Assembly: GCA_009777835.1 (NCBI GenBank)
Contig: WRKZ01000006.1
Location: 1 to 53,768 of the forward strand
Origin: Oscillospiraceae bacterium
Lineage (GTDB): Bacteria; Bacillota; Clostridia; Oscillospirales; Ruminococcaceae
Length of the DNA: 53,768 bases
Direction of reading: 5' to 3'
Below are positions 31,490 to 40,580 of the stretch, piece after piece. A program made the position numbers and the translations under genes. The notes beneath the pieces were generated by a model. That model ran no database searches, was not told the DNA's origin, and worked only from the letters and a program-made list of their open reading frames with translations. How positions within the stretch are numbered: the first letter of the stretch is position 1; every line of letters starts with the position of its first letter.

Positions 31490-33883
31490 ATGAGCTCAAA
31501 TTACGGCTATTTCGACGAGAAGAACAAGGAATACGTCATCACCAGGCCCGATACCCCGTCGGCGTGGGCGAACTACCTCGGCAGCCCCGAATACGGCGCG
31601 ATTATTTCTAACAACGCAGGCGGATACAGTTTCGTCAAATCCGGTGCGAACGGGCGGGTAAGCCGCTACCGTTTCAACTCGGTGACTACCGACCAGCCGG
31701 GTCGCTACGTCTATCTGAAAGATGCGGAGTCAGGCGATTACTGGTCTAACGCATGGATGCCGGTGGGGAAATCGTTAGACGATTACAAAACCGAATGTCG
31801 TCACGGAACCGCCTACACGAACATCACGTCGGAGTATGCGGGAATCAAGAGTGAATCACTGTATTACGTTCCGCAGGACGCTACTTACGAAGTCTGGCGT
31901 GTTAAAGTCACTAACAATGATTCTAAAGCGAGAAAACTGTCGGTTACGGGCTACGTGGAGTTCACCAACGACCCTAACTACGAACAAGACCAAGTTAATC
32001 TGCAGTACAGCCTGTTTATTTCACGGACTTATTTCAAAGATTCTTTTATAAAACAGGTTTATAATGAAAACTTCAATGACCCGCGTAAGGAACGCTTTTT
32101 CGGGCTTGCAGGGACGAAAGTGGATAAATTCTGCGGTGACAGAGACAAATTCGTGGGTTCATACAAGGGCTATCAGAACCCGGTAGGAATCGAAAAAGGA
32201 TTAAACGGTGACTTAAACTACTGCGGGAACTCTTGTGGTGCGTTACAGTCGGACGTAGTACTGCAACCCGGCGAAAGCAAGTATTTCGTGTATTTGCTCG
32301 GCGAAAAACCGGAAGCCGAAGCGGCTAAAATCATCGCTTCTTATGCGGATGCTTCTGTCTGCGAAAAAGAACTTGAGACCCTCAAGGCTTACTGGCACGG
32401 AAAACTCAGCAACTTACAAGTCGAAACCCCCGACGAGAACTTCAACGCAATGCTCAACACCTGGAACGCATATCAGTGCTTCATTACGTTTATTTGGTCG
32501 CGGGCGGCTTCATTCCAGTATTGCGGACTCCGTAACGGATTCGGCTATCGTGATACGGTGCAGGATATTCAAGGGATTATTCACCTTGACCCGGAAATGG
32601 CACTCAACCAGATTCGCTTTATGCTGACTGCGCAGGTGACTAACGGGGCGGGGCTTCCTCTTGTGAAATACACGCACAATCCTCCTAACGAAGATAAACC
32701 CGGCGACCCGTCTTACGATACCGAAACCAAGCACGACTCTTACCGTGCGGACGATGCGCTGTGGCTTTTCCCGACGATTTACAAGTACATCACCGAAACC
32801 GGAAACATCGCGTTCCTGGACGAAGTGGTGGATTTCGCTAACGACGGCGAATCGGGAACGGTCTATGAACATCTCAAACGCGCGATTGATTTCTCGATGA
32901 ACAATCTCGGCGTTCACGGAATGCCGGCAGGACTTCATGCCGACTGGAACGATTGTCTGCGCCTCGGCAAAAAAGGCGAATCAACCTTCGTGGCATTCCA
33001 GCTTTATTATGCCGTGAAGAATATCCGTCTCTATGCAGTTGAAAAGGGCGATGACGAATACGTCAAGTACCTGGACGATTTGTTCGGCAAATTATCCGGC
33101 ATTTTCAACAAGGAATGTTGGAACGGCGACCGTTGGATTCGCGGATTTACCGAAGACGGCAAAGTCATCGGTCAAAAAGGCGACCCCGAAGCATCCATGT
33201 GGCTTAATCCGCAGACGTGGGGGGTTATTTCCGGGCTTTCTACACCGGAACAGGCGGCAGCTTCTATGGATTCGGTCTATCGTGAGCTTAATACACCTTA
33301 CGGTGTCATGGTAATGTATCCCGCATATGCGAAACACGGAATCCACGGGACTACGCTGATGCACTGCTTCAATAACGGTGTGAAAGAAAATGCGGGAATC
33401 TTCTCGCAGCCGCAGGGGTGGGTGATTTTAGCGGAATCCCTGCTCGGAAGAGGGGACAGGGCTTACGAATACTGGAAAGAAGCTGCACCTTCCTCCTATA
33501 ATGACAATGCCGACCTGCGCGTGGTTGAACCGTATATTCACGGTCAGTTTATCGAAGGAAAAGAGTCTCCGAAGGCAGGGCGCGCACACGTTCACTGGTT
33601 GACCGGAACGGCTTCTACCGTTATGGTGGGAAGTGTTGAGGGAATCCTGGGACTTCGCCCCGAAATGAAAGGACTGGTAATCAATCCGTCTATCCCCGGT
33701 GAGTGGAAAGGTTTCAAAATGACAAAAACCTTCCGCGGCAAAAAACTGAATGTCGAAGTTAAAAACCCCGGCGGTTCGCAAAGCGGTGTTAAATCGGTGA
33801 CGGTCAACGGTGCGAAAATCGACGGATTATTAATCGGTGAAGAACTCCTCAAAGATACGAACGATATCGTAATCGAAATGTAA
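31490..33883 (+). CDS. GH94 family disaccharide phosphorylase (cellobiose/chitobiose phosphorylase type)
   Basis: 797 residues, full length for GH94. The start YGYFDEKNKEYVITRPDTPSAW, the beta-sandwich domain, and the (alpha/alpha)6 catalytic core with YRDTVQDIQG and HADWNDC (general acid Asp at ~485) fit the cellobiose and N,N'-diacetylchitobiose phosphorylase group. Both produce a sugar-1-phosphate by phosphorolysis. The exact substrate cannot be read from the sequence; the nearby cellulase favours a beta-glucan product. ATG 31490 follows GGAGG. It is monocistronic, between its promoter and a terminator. Confidence 0.88.
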   Translation: MSSNYGYFDEKNKEYVITRPDTPSAWANYLGSPEYGAIISNNAGGYSFVKSGANGRVSRYRFNSVTTDQPGRYVYLKDAESGDYWSNAWMPVGKSLDDYKTECRHGTAYTNITSEYAGIKSESLYYVPQDATYEVWRVKVTNNDSKARKLSVTGYVEFTNDPNYEQDQVNLQYSLFISRTYFKDSFIKQVYNENFNDPRKERFFGLAGTKVDKFCGDRDKFVGSYKGYQNPVGIEKGLNGDLNYCGNSCGALQSDVVLQPGESKYFVYLLGEKPEAEAAKIIASYADASVCEKELETLKAYWHGKLSNLQVETPDENFNAMLNTWNAYQCFITFIWSRAASFQYCGLRNGFGYRDTVQDIQGIIHLDPEMALNQIRFMLTAQVTNGAGLPLVKYTHNPPNEDKPGDPSYDTETKHDSYRADDALWLFPTIYKYITETGNIAFLDEVVDFANDGESGTVYEHLKRAIDFSMNNLGVHGMPAGLHADWNDCLRLGKKGESTFVAFQLYYAVKNIRLYAVEKGDDEYVKYLDDLFGKLSGIFNKECWNGDRWIRGFTEDGKVIGQKGDPEASMWLNPQTWGVISGLSTPEQAAASMDSVYRELNTPYGVMVMYPAYAKHGIHGTTLMHCFNNGVKENAGIFSQPQGWVILAESLLGRGDRAYEYWKEAAPSSYNDNADLRVVEPYIHGQFIEGKESPKAGRAHVHWLTGTASTVMVGSVEGILGLRPEMKGLVINPSIPGEWKGFKMTKTFRGKKLNVEVKNPGGSQSGVKSVTVNGAKIDGLLIGEELLKDTNDIVIEM

Positions 33884-33893
33884 AAATTACGGA

Positions 33894-33928
33894 AGAACCC
33901 CTTCTCCCCTGTAGAGGGGGTTCTTTGT
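33894..33928 (+). terminator. Terminator of the GH94 gene
   Basis: AGAACCCC (33894-33901) pairs with GGGGTTCT (33917-33924), with further TCT/AGA pairing inside, followed by TTGTG. Confidence 0.75.
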
Positions 33929-33993
33929 GCAATTTTACCAAAAAAACTGCCAAATTTTTATGAGTTTTGTATATAGAAAAATTCCAATGTTTA

Positions 33994-34002
33994 TGTTATA
34001 CT
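33994..34002 (+). promoter_or_regulatory. Extended -10 promoter of the chemoreceptor gene
   Basis: TGT directly precedes TATACT (33997-34002). There is no good -35 box. Confidence 0.55.
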
Positions 34003-34040
34003 GTATGTACGAGTTTAACAGAAAATAGGAGGGGATTGAT

Positions 34041-35753
34041 ATGTTCAAAAACATGAAAACAGCCAAAAAGCTAATGCTCAGCTTTTCGATTGTCACGATG
34101 CTTTCGCTGGTTTTAGCAGGGGTGGGGATTTATTCAATCGGGGTAATCAACGGGAATTACTCCTACCTTTTGGAGACTCCTGTTGAACAGGAGGGGCTTC
34201 TCCATGAGATGAAGTTGCAATTTACGTTTATTCGGTTCCGCGGGGCGAATTTCTGTATGGAAGTTGAAAATCCGGAAATTATAACAGGTACACTGACACC
34301 CCAATTTGAAGGGGCATATTCGACTTTTAATGAGCTGATGAAGGAATATGTCGCCTTGAACGAGAACGATTCTCGCCACAGTCGTGAAGAAATCCGGTTG
34401 AAAAACGATGAAGCGGCGAAATTGCAGTCTCTTGTTGACGGATTCAAGAGGGAAGTCGATAAGGTGAGAGAAATCGCGCTGGCAGGGGATGCGGCAGAAG
34501 CTACCGCGACGTTGCGGAGTACTATTTCTGTTGCGAATGAAATCAACGCAACCCTTGACAGCATGATTGAAATTGCAAGTGAAGAAGTCCACGAAGATTC
34601 GGAAGAGATGAGCAATGCGGCGGGTATGTCCATAATCATACTTATCGCGGTCTCTCTCGCCTGTGCGGGGATTTCTGCGGCATTTGCCATGTACATCTCG
34701 AACATTATTTCGCGGCCGCTCAAAACCCTGGAAGAATGGTACGCAATGACCGCTAACGGAGATATAGTCTTCAAGCCGGATGAGATTAAAGTGCTTGAAA
34801 TTCACGGCGCACGCAACGACGAAATAGGGGGGCTTTATCGGGCTTATAAATCGTTGATTGACAGCTTGAATGAAATCTGCAGCGATTTGAGTTCGGTTGC
34901 GGAAGGAAATCTGAATTTTACCATTATTCCCCGGTCGGAACATGACTTGTTCATGCACACCCTCGTCAAAATGATGGAAAAACTTAACGAAATGTTCGGG
35001 CGGATTTCTTTATCTACGACTCAGGTATCGTCGGGTTCGCGGCAGATTGCCGGCGGCGCGCAATCGTTGGCGCAGGGTTCGACACAGCAAGCGGCATCGG
35101 TGGAAGAACTGTCAAGCTCGATTTTTGAAATCGCCGACAAGACCAAAACCAACGCAGAAATGGCGAATAAAGCCGCCGACCTCGCCGGGAAAATCAAGGA
35201 AAGTGCGGAGGAAGGCAATCGGCATATGAACGCTATGACTGATGCGGTCAGGGAAATCAACGAGGCGAGCCAGCAAATCGGAAAAGTAATCAAAACCATT
35301 GACGATATTGCGTTCCAGACCAATATTCTCGCGCTGAATGCCGCAGTCGAGGCGGCACGGGCAGGTGCGGCGGGGAAAGGGTTTGCGGTTGTGGCGGAAG
35401 AAGTCCGTAACCTGGCAAGCAAGAGCGCGGAAGCGGCGAAGGATACTGCCGATTTAATCGCGAATTCGATGGAGAAAGCCGAGTTGGGCAGCAGAATCGC
35501 GGCTGAAACCGCCGAAAGTCTCGCAGAAATTGTGCAGGGGATTAATGTAAGCAGTCAGCTTATAGGCGAAATCGCAAGTTTGTCGCAGGAACAGTCTGCC
35601 GGAATAGCGCATATTAATATCGGGATTGAGCAGGTTTCACAGGTGGTTCAGCAGAACTCGGCAACGGCAGAGGAAAGTGCCGCCGCCGCAGAAGAAATGA
35701 GCGGTCAATCCTCCTTACTGGAAGACTTGTTGCGGCAGTTTAAACTAAAATAG
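34041..35753 (+). CDS. Methyl-accepting chemotaxis protein
   Basis: 570 residues. TM1 (~10-32), an extracytoplasmic four-helix-bundle sensor (~33-193) and TM2 (~194-216) are followed by HAMP (~217-290). The signalling domain has the hairpin tip [22 protein letters not shown] at ~420-442. It would pass ligand signals to CheA/CheW; none of those genes are in the window. AGGAGGGG precedes ATG 34041. Confidence 0.93.
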   Translation: MFKNMKTAKKLMLSFSIVTMLSLVLAGVGIYSIGVINGNYSYLLETPVEQEGLLHEMKLQFTFIRFRGANFCMEVENPEIITGTLTPQFEGAYSTFNELMKEYVALNENDSRHSREEIRLKNDEAAKLQSLVDGFKREVDKVREIALAGDAAEATATLRSTISVANEINATLDSMIEIASEEVHEDSEEMSNAAGMSIIILIAVSLACAGISAAFAMYISNIISRPLKTLEEWYAMTANGDIVFKPDEIKVLEIHGARNDEIGGLYRAYKSLIDSLNEICSDLSSVAEGNLNFTIIPRSEHDLFMHTLVKMMEKLNEMFGRISLSTTQVSSGSRQIAGGAQSLAQGSTQQAASVEELSSSIFEIADKTKTNAEMANKAADLAGKIKESAEEGNRHMNAMTDAVREINEASQQIGKVIKTIDDIAFQTNILALNAAVEAARAGAAGKGFAVVAEEVRNLASKSAEAAKDTADLIANSMEKAELGSRIAAETAESLAEIVQGINVSSQLIGEIASLSQEQSAGIAHINIGIEQVSQVVQQNSATAEESAAAAEEMSGQSSLLEDLLRQFKLK

Positions 35754-35767
35754 CCCCCACGGTCGGA

Positions 35768-35796
35768 TTGAATAAATGGGAATAAATCTGTATACT
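35768..35796 (+). promoter_or_regulatory. Promoter upstream of the CobU-like gene
   Basis: TTGAAT (35768-35773) and TATACT (35791-35796) are 17 bases apart. The ~85-nt leader includes AGACG/CGTCT arms (about 35827-35858). I see no cobalamin riboswitch. Confidence 0.75.
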
Positions 35797-35887
35797 GTAA
35801 TGGGGGGAGAGAACCCAATCGATTTAAGACGGGTCCGGTTTTGATTTAGGGCACGTCTGCTAAATAAATGTAAAGAGGTTAGAAGGA

Positions 35888-36439
35888 ATGGCGAAAATCA
35901 TTTTTATCACAGGCGGCGCGAAGAGTGGAAAAGCGCGGTGGGCGGTAAACTATTTCGGGCGTTTGGACGACGTTATGTATATGTGCGTCTATGATAGTCT
36001 GGAGAGGGACATCGCTGACAGAATCAAGTATAATTGCGACAAAAACGGAATAAGTTGGGTTATTCGCGAGGGTTCGCGGAATCTGAGCGAATTGGTGAAG
36101 GGTCATAAGTTTGCCATTTTGGATAACTTAGCCGAATACACCAACCGAATTGTCCTGGAGAGATGCGGTTCGTATGAGGCGGCGAGTCAAATGAAGCCGG
36201 AAATCCGAAAGGAAATCGAAAAGCAGATTACCGAGGATATAATCGAGTTGATTTGGGAGGTCAAGGAAATCAACGGCACACTCTTGATTATATCGGTGGA
36301 ATTGAGTTTCTGTCCCGTGCCGGATTCACCCTACGAGAAGGTCTATCGAAAAATACTAAGCAACGTGAACCAGCGAATAGCGAACCAGTCACTGGAAGCA
36401 TATTTAATGGTTTGCGGAATCCCAAGCAAAATCAAATAA
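35888..36439 (+). CDS. CobU-like protein with altered catalytic residues
   Basis: 183 residues, the size of adenosylcobinamide kinase/guanylyltransferase. The fold is recognisable from IIFITGGAKSGKA, DSLERDIADRIKYN, FAILDNLAEYTNRI and VNQRIANQSLEAYLMVCGIPSKIK. The P-loop ends in Ala instead of Ser/Thr (GGAKSGKA), and the His that CobU uses as guanylylated residue appears to be replaced in the RIKYNCDKN segment. Cobinamide salvage activity is therefore doubtful. No other cobalamin genes are nearby. The pilT gene begins 73 bases downstream. Confidence 0.65.
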   Translation: MAKIIFITGGAKSGKARWAVNYFGRLDDVMYMCVYDSLERDIADRIKYNCDKNGISWVIREGSRNLSELVKGHKFAILDNLAEYTNRIVLERCGSYEAASQMKPEIRKEIEKQITEDIIELIWEVKEINGTLLIISVELSFCPVPDSPYEKVYRKILSNVNQRIANQSLEAYLMVCGIPSKIK

Positions 36440-36512
36440 ACGTGACGTTTTAATCCGCACCCGACAAATCGGGGGTTATAACAATGTCGCAGAAAGAAAG
36501 GGTTTATAAAAT

Positions 36513-37571
36513 ATGGCAGCAGTAGTAGATGTCAGAGATTTAATCATGCTTGCAAGGGAGGTCGAAGCGTCCGACCTGCACTTGACCGTTGGTAAGCCGC
36601 CGGTTTTCCGGGTGAACGGGACTTTGGTTCTGGTGGATGATTACAAGGATATTCCGATTCCCAACCGCACGATTTTGTCTATGCTGAACGCAAGACAGGA
36701 AGAACAGCTTAATGAGGGGGAAGATTTAGATTTCGTAATCGAATTAGAGAACGAATGTCGGCAGAGAATCAACATTTATCGGCAGATGGGCAAACTCGCC
36801 TGTTCGATTCGTCTGCTTAACAGCTCGATTCAAACCCTGGAATCGTTGAAACTCCCCCCGATTTTAGGTGAACTTGCCTTGAAAAAGAACGGGATTGTTC
36901 TGGTAACAGGTGCGACGGGTTCCGGTAAGACCACCACGCTTTCGTCCATGGTGGAACACATTAATCTGAATCGTTCATGTCACATAATCACGGTTGAAGA
37001 CCCGGTTGAGTATCGCTATAAACAAAACAAAGCGTTGATTCACCAAAGAGAAATCGGCAGAGACGTGAAGAGTTTCAATTACGCACTCCGCAGTGCGTTA
37101 AGGGAAGACCCGGACGTTATCTTCATCGGCGAAATGCGTGATTATGAGACGATTCAACTTGCTGTTACCGCTGCAGAAACAGGACACCTTGTTTTGGCAA
37201 CCCTGCATACGAAAGGTGCGGTTCATACCGTCAACCGAATCGTAGATGCCTGCCCGGTTGATGTTCAGCCGCAGATGTTGGTGCAACTCTCCCAGATTCT
37301 TGAAGGGGTGGTCAGTCAGACGCTTTTGCCGCTCGAAGACGGCAGCGGACGGGTTGCAGCACTGGAAATCCTCGTAGGAAATGATGCGGTTCGTAACCTA
37401 ATCCGCAGTAACAAGTGCTATCAACTGGATTCGCAAATGCAGAGCGGTTCTAAAGCGGGAATGGTTACGATGGATGACTGTATCATCGGTTACTTCCGCA
37501 GGGGACTGATTTCGAGGTCAACCGCACTCGAATTCGCAAGCGATGCCGCTATAATGGCTACTAAAATGTAA
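36513..37571 (+). CDS. pilT: PilT-like type IV pilus retraction ATPase
   Basis: 352 residues. An N-terminal PAS-like domain (ASDLHLTVGKPPVFRVNG) is followed by the RecA-like ATPase with Walker A TGATGSGKTTT (~131-141), an Asp box, Walker B VIFIGEMRD (~202) and a His box (LATLHTKGA). The AIRNL-type motif appears as AVRNLIRSNK. It drives pilus retraction or a related secretion system. No other pilus genes are in this window. It ends at a terminator embedded in the 3' end of the converging mtaB. Confidence 0.9.
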   Translation: MAAVVDVRDLIMLAREVEASDLHLTVGKPPVFRVNGTLVLVDDYKDIPIPNRTILSMLNARQEEQLNEGEDLDFVIELENECRQRINIYRQMGKLACSIRLLNSSIQTLESLKLPPILGELALKKNGIVLVTGATGSGKTTTLSSMVEHINLNRSCHIITVEDPVEYRYKQNKALIHQREIGRDVKSFNYALRSALREDPDVIFIGEMRDYETIQLAVTAAETGHLVLATLHTKGAVHTVNRIVDACPVDVQPQMLVQLSQILEGVVSQTLLPLEDGSGRVAALEILVGNDAVRNLIRSNKCYQLDSQMQSGSKAGMVTMDDCIIGYFRRGLISRSTALEFASDAAIMATKM

Positions 37572-37584
37572 ATCAACAAGCACG

Positions 37585-37614
37585 AATCCCCCGCCAATTC
37601 AATGGCGGGGGATT
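37585..37614. terminator. pilT terminator overlapping the mtaB 3' end
   Basis: A perfect 12-bp GC-rich stem (37585-37596 with 37603-37614) with a 6-base loop. The stem's right arm encodes the last residues (AIPRH) of MtaB on the minus strand. The U-run on the plus strand is poor. Confidence 0.7.
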
Positions 37615-38939
37615 GCTTCACCTATGCACTCGTTTTGGTTCGCTCCGGTGATTCTCACTTCGATTATATCGTTTTGCGAATAAAGTCTCGCTATTTTCAC
37701 CGGAGAATAGCACGACGTATGACCGTATGAGAATCCGTCGGAGTACTTTTCGACTAACACCCGTGAAACACTGCCGATTAACCCCGAAAAGAAGTTACTG
37801 CGCATTTTCTCGGCAAGTGAGCAGAGTCGTGCTACACGCTCTTTCTTGAGCAATTTGGGGAGCTGTTCAGGCATATTAGCCGCTACCGTTCCCTCCCTCG
37901 GCGAGAACGCAAAAGCGTGAATTTTCGCAAAGGCGATTTCTTCGGCGAAAGCGAGGGTTTGCAGGAATTCCTCTTCGGTTTCTCCGGGGAATCCTACGAT
38001 TATATCGGTAGTCAGTGCCGCCTGCGGAAAAGATTTACGTATAATGTCAACGATTTCACGAAATTCATTCGTTGTATAACGCCGATTCATGCGTTTCAGC
38101 ACCGTATCGCTTCCGCTTTGCAGTGACAGATGAAAATGCCCGCACAGATTCGGCAATGCGGCGAGACGTTTTATGTCCGACACGCTCAACAAATCCGGTT
38201 CGAGTGAAGAGAGTCGTACACGCTCTGCCCCGGGAATTTTGCAAACTGCTTCCGTTACCCCGATAAACTCCGGATGTAAGCACATGTTAATCCCGATAAT
38301 CACGATTTCTTTGTGTCCCGCCGCGACTAACCTTTGGGCTTCGGTAACAATTTCGGCGATTTCACGGCTTTTCGGCGCGCCCCGCGCCCTCGGAATTATA
38401 CAATAAGAACAATCCCGATTACACCCTTCCTGAATTTTTAAGAATGCCCTCGTTCGGTTTTCTTGAGGTGAGAACAGGTTTTCCCTTTCAGTGTTTTGCG
38501 AATTTTCAATGTCGGAGAACGCCCTCGTTCGGTTTTCTTGAGGTGAGAACAGGTTTTCCCTTTCAGTGTTTTGCGAATCCTCAATGTCAGAGAATGCCCT
38601 CGTTCGGTTTTCTTGAAGTGAGAACAACTGCAAAGACTCAAGTCCGTTGAATTTCCCCGGAATGATTATATCCGCACCGGTTGCCTTCGCCTTTTCGGGA
38701 AACGCCTTCGGAAAACAGCCACACAAAACCACCGTAACGCCCGGTTCTTCCTTTTTCAGTCGTGAAATCAACGACTTAACTTTACGGTCGGCATTTTCGG
38801 TGACGGTACAGGAATTGATTACGTGTAGATTCCCGCTGTTTTCGAAACCGTTGATTTCACCGCGCTTGAACGTCTCTTCAATTAAAGAACTTTCGTACTG
38901 GTTGACTTTACAGCCAAACGTACTTATTGCGAATCGCAT
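37599..38939 (-). CDS. mtaB: tRNA (N6-threonylcarbamoyladenosine(37)) methylthiotransferase MtaB
   Basis: 446 residues. The N-terminal UPF0004 domain (STFGCKVNQYES, SCTVT, LCGCFP cluster Cys) precedes the radical SAM domain (CNRDCSYC at ~170) and a C-terminal TRAM-like region. It adds a methylthio group to t6A37 in tRNAs. ATG 38939 has AAAGGAGG upstream. The linker before the radical SAM motif holds an in-frame 25-residue tandem repeat (two full units plus a partial third), which lengthens the protein by ~50 residues relative to the family. Confidence 0.93.
   Translation of the reverse strand: MRFAISTFGCKVNQYESSLIEETFKRGEINGFENSGNLHVINSCTVTENADRKVKSLISRLKKEEPGVTVVLCGCFPKAFPEKAKATGADIIIPGKFNGLESLQLFSLQENRTRAFSDIEDSQNTERENLFSPQENRTRAFSDIENSQNTERENLFSPQENRTRAFLKIQEGCNRDCSYCIIPRARGAPKSREIAEIVTEAQRLVAAGHKEIVIIGINMCLHPEFIGVTEAVCKIPGAERVRLSSLEPDLLSVSDIKRLAALPNLCGHFHLSLQSGSDTVLKRMNRRYTTNEFREIVDIIRKSFPQAALTTDIIVGFPGETEEEFLQTLAFAEEIAFAKIHAFAFSPREGTVAANMPEQLPKLLKKERVARLCSLAEKMRSNFFSGLIGSVSRVLVEKYSDGFSYGHTSCYSPVKIARLYSQNDIIEVRITGANQNECIGEAIPRH
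38442..38625 (-). repeat. 75-bp in-frame tandem repeat inside mtaB
   Basis: Units at 38442-38516 and 38517-38591 and a partial unit at 38592-38625 are nearly identical, with 5 or fewer differences. They encode QENRTRAFSDIENSQNTERE-type 25-residue units. Every unit keeps ENRTRAF, the sequence that precedes the radical SAM motif in normal MtaB. Confidence 0.92.
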
Positions 38940-39000
38940 AAAAAAAGCCTCCTTTACGGCAGTTTTTTTGTGAATGTTTAACAAATTCTGTCGGTTGCTA

Positions 39001-39029
39001 TTGACTTTCGCTGTTTATGCTGATATAAT
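39001..39029 (+). promoter_or_regulatory. Promoter of the HPr-like gene
   Basis: TTGACT (39001-39006) and TATAAT (39024-39029) are 17 bases apart. Confidence 0.85.
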
Positions 39030-39069
39030 TCTAGGCTGATACTTATTTATGAAAGGGGTGTATTACATC

Positions 39070-39309
39070 ATGACGGTGAAAAAAATCCAGTTTACAGGTG
39101 CTGATGTCATTGAAGATATCAAAAAGTTTGTGGGCATCGTGTCTTTGTCCAGCCATGAAATCGATGTGGTATCGGGCAGATATGTAGTCGATGCGAAATC
39201 AATCATGGGATTGTTCAGTTTAGATTTGTCGGTACCTTTGACACTTGTGGTTCATTCGGAAGAGTGTGACGATGTTATCGAAAAACTCAAGAAATTTATA
39301 GCCGAATAA
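39070..39309 (+). CDS. HPr-like protein lacking the phosphorylated His
   Basis: 79 residues with the HPr fold pattern, including DAKSIMGLFSLDLS around the regulatory Ser. The N-terminal GLHARP-type motif is missing; the equivalent stretch reads FTGADVIEDIKKF. It therefore cannot act as an ordinary PTS phosphocarrier and is closer to Crh-like regulators. The start is ATG 39070; GAAAGGGG lies between it and an earlier ATG at 39049. It converges with the decarboxylase-like gene. Confidence 0.75.
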   Translation: MTVKKIQFTGADVIEDIKKFVGIVSLSSHEIDVVSGRYVVDAKSIMGLFSLDLSVPLTLVVHSEECDDVIEKLKKFIAE

Positions 39310-39327
39310 CGCACACATCAAATTGCC

Positions 39328-40575
39328 TTATGAAGTCACGACTTCGATTTTGCGCATACCCGTGTCGTTCAAAACGTTGATTACTTCCGACGAAATCACT
39401 TCACCGGGAATAATCAACGGAACGCAAGGCGGGTTCGTCACACAGATTCCCGCGCAGATTTTTTCGGCGGCTTCGCTTAACGGGATTGTTTTCTTCGGTG
39501 AAAAAAACGCCTCCCGCAGGGACATAACCGATTTCGGTCTCACGGTTTTGAAAATAGCGAGACTCTCGGTAATCGCAGGAATTACAGACGGTCTTTTCTT
39601 AATACAGCGAAACGCTTCGAACACCCTTTGGGTGTTTTCTTTTTTTGTGACGGTAGAAAACATCAAAATCACGTGTTGCGGGGAAAACATTTCGCAGACA
39701 ATGCCGAACTTCTGCAATGCCGAAGCAAAGTCATCGCCGTAATAGCCGTAGTCGTTGACTTCCACGGTGATTCGTAAGCGGTCGGTTTGTCTTAACGAAT
39801 ATCCCGCTTCACTCAAACGATTTTTCAATTCCTTTACCGCTTCGAACGCTTCGACTGCACTCGATTTTTGCTCGGAAATATGCAGATTACATAAGTCCAG
39901 GCTGTCGAGTATGAGGTATGACGGGCTGGTACTCCCGAAAAGGGCGATTCCCGACTCGGCTTGTGCGGCATATGACAAATCCGCTATATGGAGATATGCC
40001 GCCCCGGTTAATGCGGGGAGGGTCTTGTGTGCGGAATCCGCCGACATTGCCGCACCGAGTTGTATAGGGTGTGTATCGTTGAAGATTAAATACGCACCGT
40101 GGGCGTTGTCTGTCAGCAGAGGAATTTTGTGACGGCGGCAGACTTCGGCGATTGCGGGAATGTCTGCCATGTTCCCGTAATAGTCTATATTTGTTGCGAA
40201 GATTGCGGCGGTTTCGCAGTTAATGCGTGATTCCGGTGTTTCACCCGTATGAATCCAATCTATACCGATATCCAGGAGTATAGCGGCATCGCACAGACTA
40301 CGGTGTGCGTTTCGGTATGCGGTGATTCGCCGTCCTGCAAAAGGGCTAATCATAGCGAATACCGCCAGAGTTGCCCCCGACACAGAAAAAAGCGTCCGCT
40401 TAGCCTTAAACAGTCGGGCGGCGTTGCGTTCGCTTTCTCGAATTACATCGATTGCTTCGGCAGAGACTTCGGTGATGTCGAGCGGGTTGGACAGTCCGCC
40501 GTGACCGGGCATATGACAGCGTTCAACCCCCGAAGCCGCATAACTTTGCAAAAAATCATGAATCGGAGTTCCCAC
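39328..40575 (-). CDS. Orn/Lys/Arg decarboxylase family PLP enzyme (short form)
   Basis: 415 residues, without the N-terminal wing domain of the large decarboxylases. HMPGHGG begins the conserved part. TDNAHGAY (~155-162) and SADSAHKTLPALTGAA give the PLP-binding Lys at 184. Family members in Firmicutes include arginine decarboxylases (SpeA type); substrate specificity is not determinable here. It lies five bases downstream of fapA and is probably co-transcribed with it. Confidence 0.85.
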   Translation of the reverse strand: MGTPIHDFLQSYAASGVERCHMPGHGGLSNPLDITEVSAEAIDVIRESERNAARLFKAKRTLFSVSGATLAVFAMISPFAGRRITAYRNAHRSLCDAAILLDIGIDWIHTGETPESRINCETAAIFATNIDYYGNMADIPAIAEVCRRHKIPLLTDNAHGAYLIFNDTHPIQLGAAMSADSAHKTLPALTGAAYLHIADLSYAAQAESGIALFGSTSPSYLILDSLDLCNLHISEQKSSAVEAFEAVKELKNRLSEAGYSLRQTDRLRITVEVNDYGYYGDDFASALQKFGIVCEMFSPQHVILMFSTVTKKENTQRVFEAFRCIKKRPSVIPAITESLAIFKTVRPKSVMSLREAFFSPKKTIPLSEAAEKICAGICVTNPPCVPLIIPGEVISSEVINVLNDTGMRKIEVVTS

Positions 40576-40580
40576 TTGTT

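Noticed and set aside
34134-34958. Minus-strand open frame opposite the chemoreceptor gene
   Set aside because: It is antisense to the sensor and HAMP region of a confident gene; composition looks like codon shadow.
35797-35887. Cobalamin riboswitch before the CobU-like gene
   Set aside because: The leader is too short and lacks the conserved B12-box sequence.
38442-38625. CRISPR-like or intergenic repeat array
   Set aside because: Units are contiguous without spacers and lie in frame inside mtaB.
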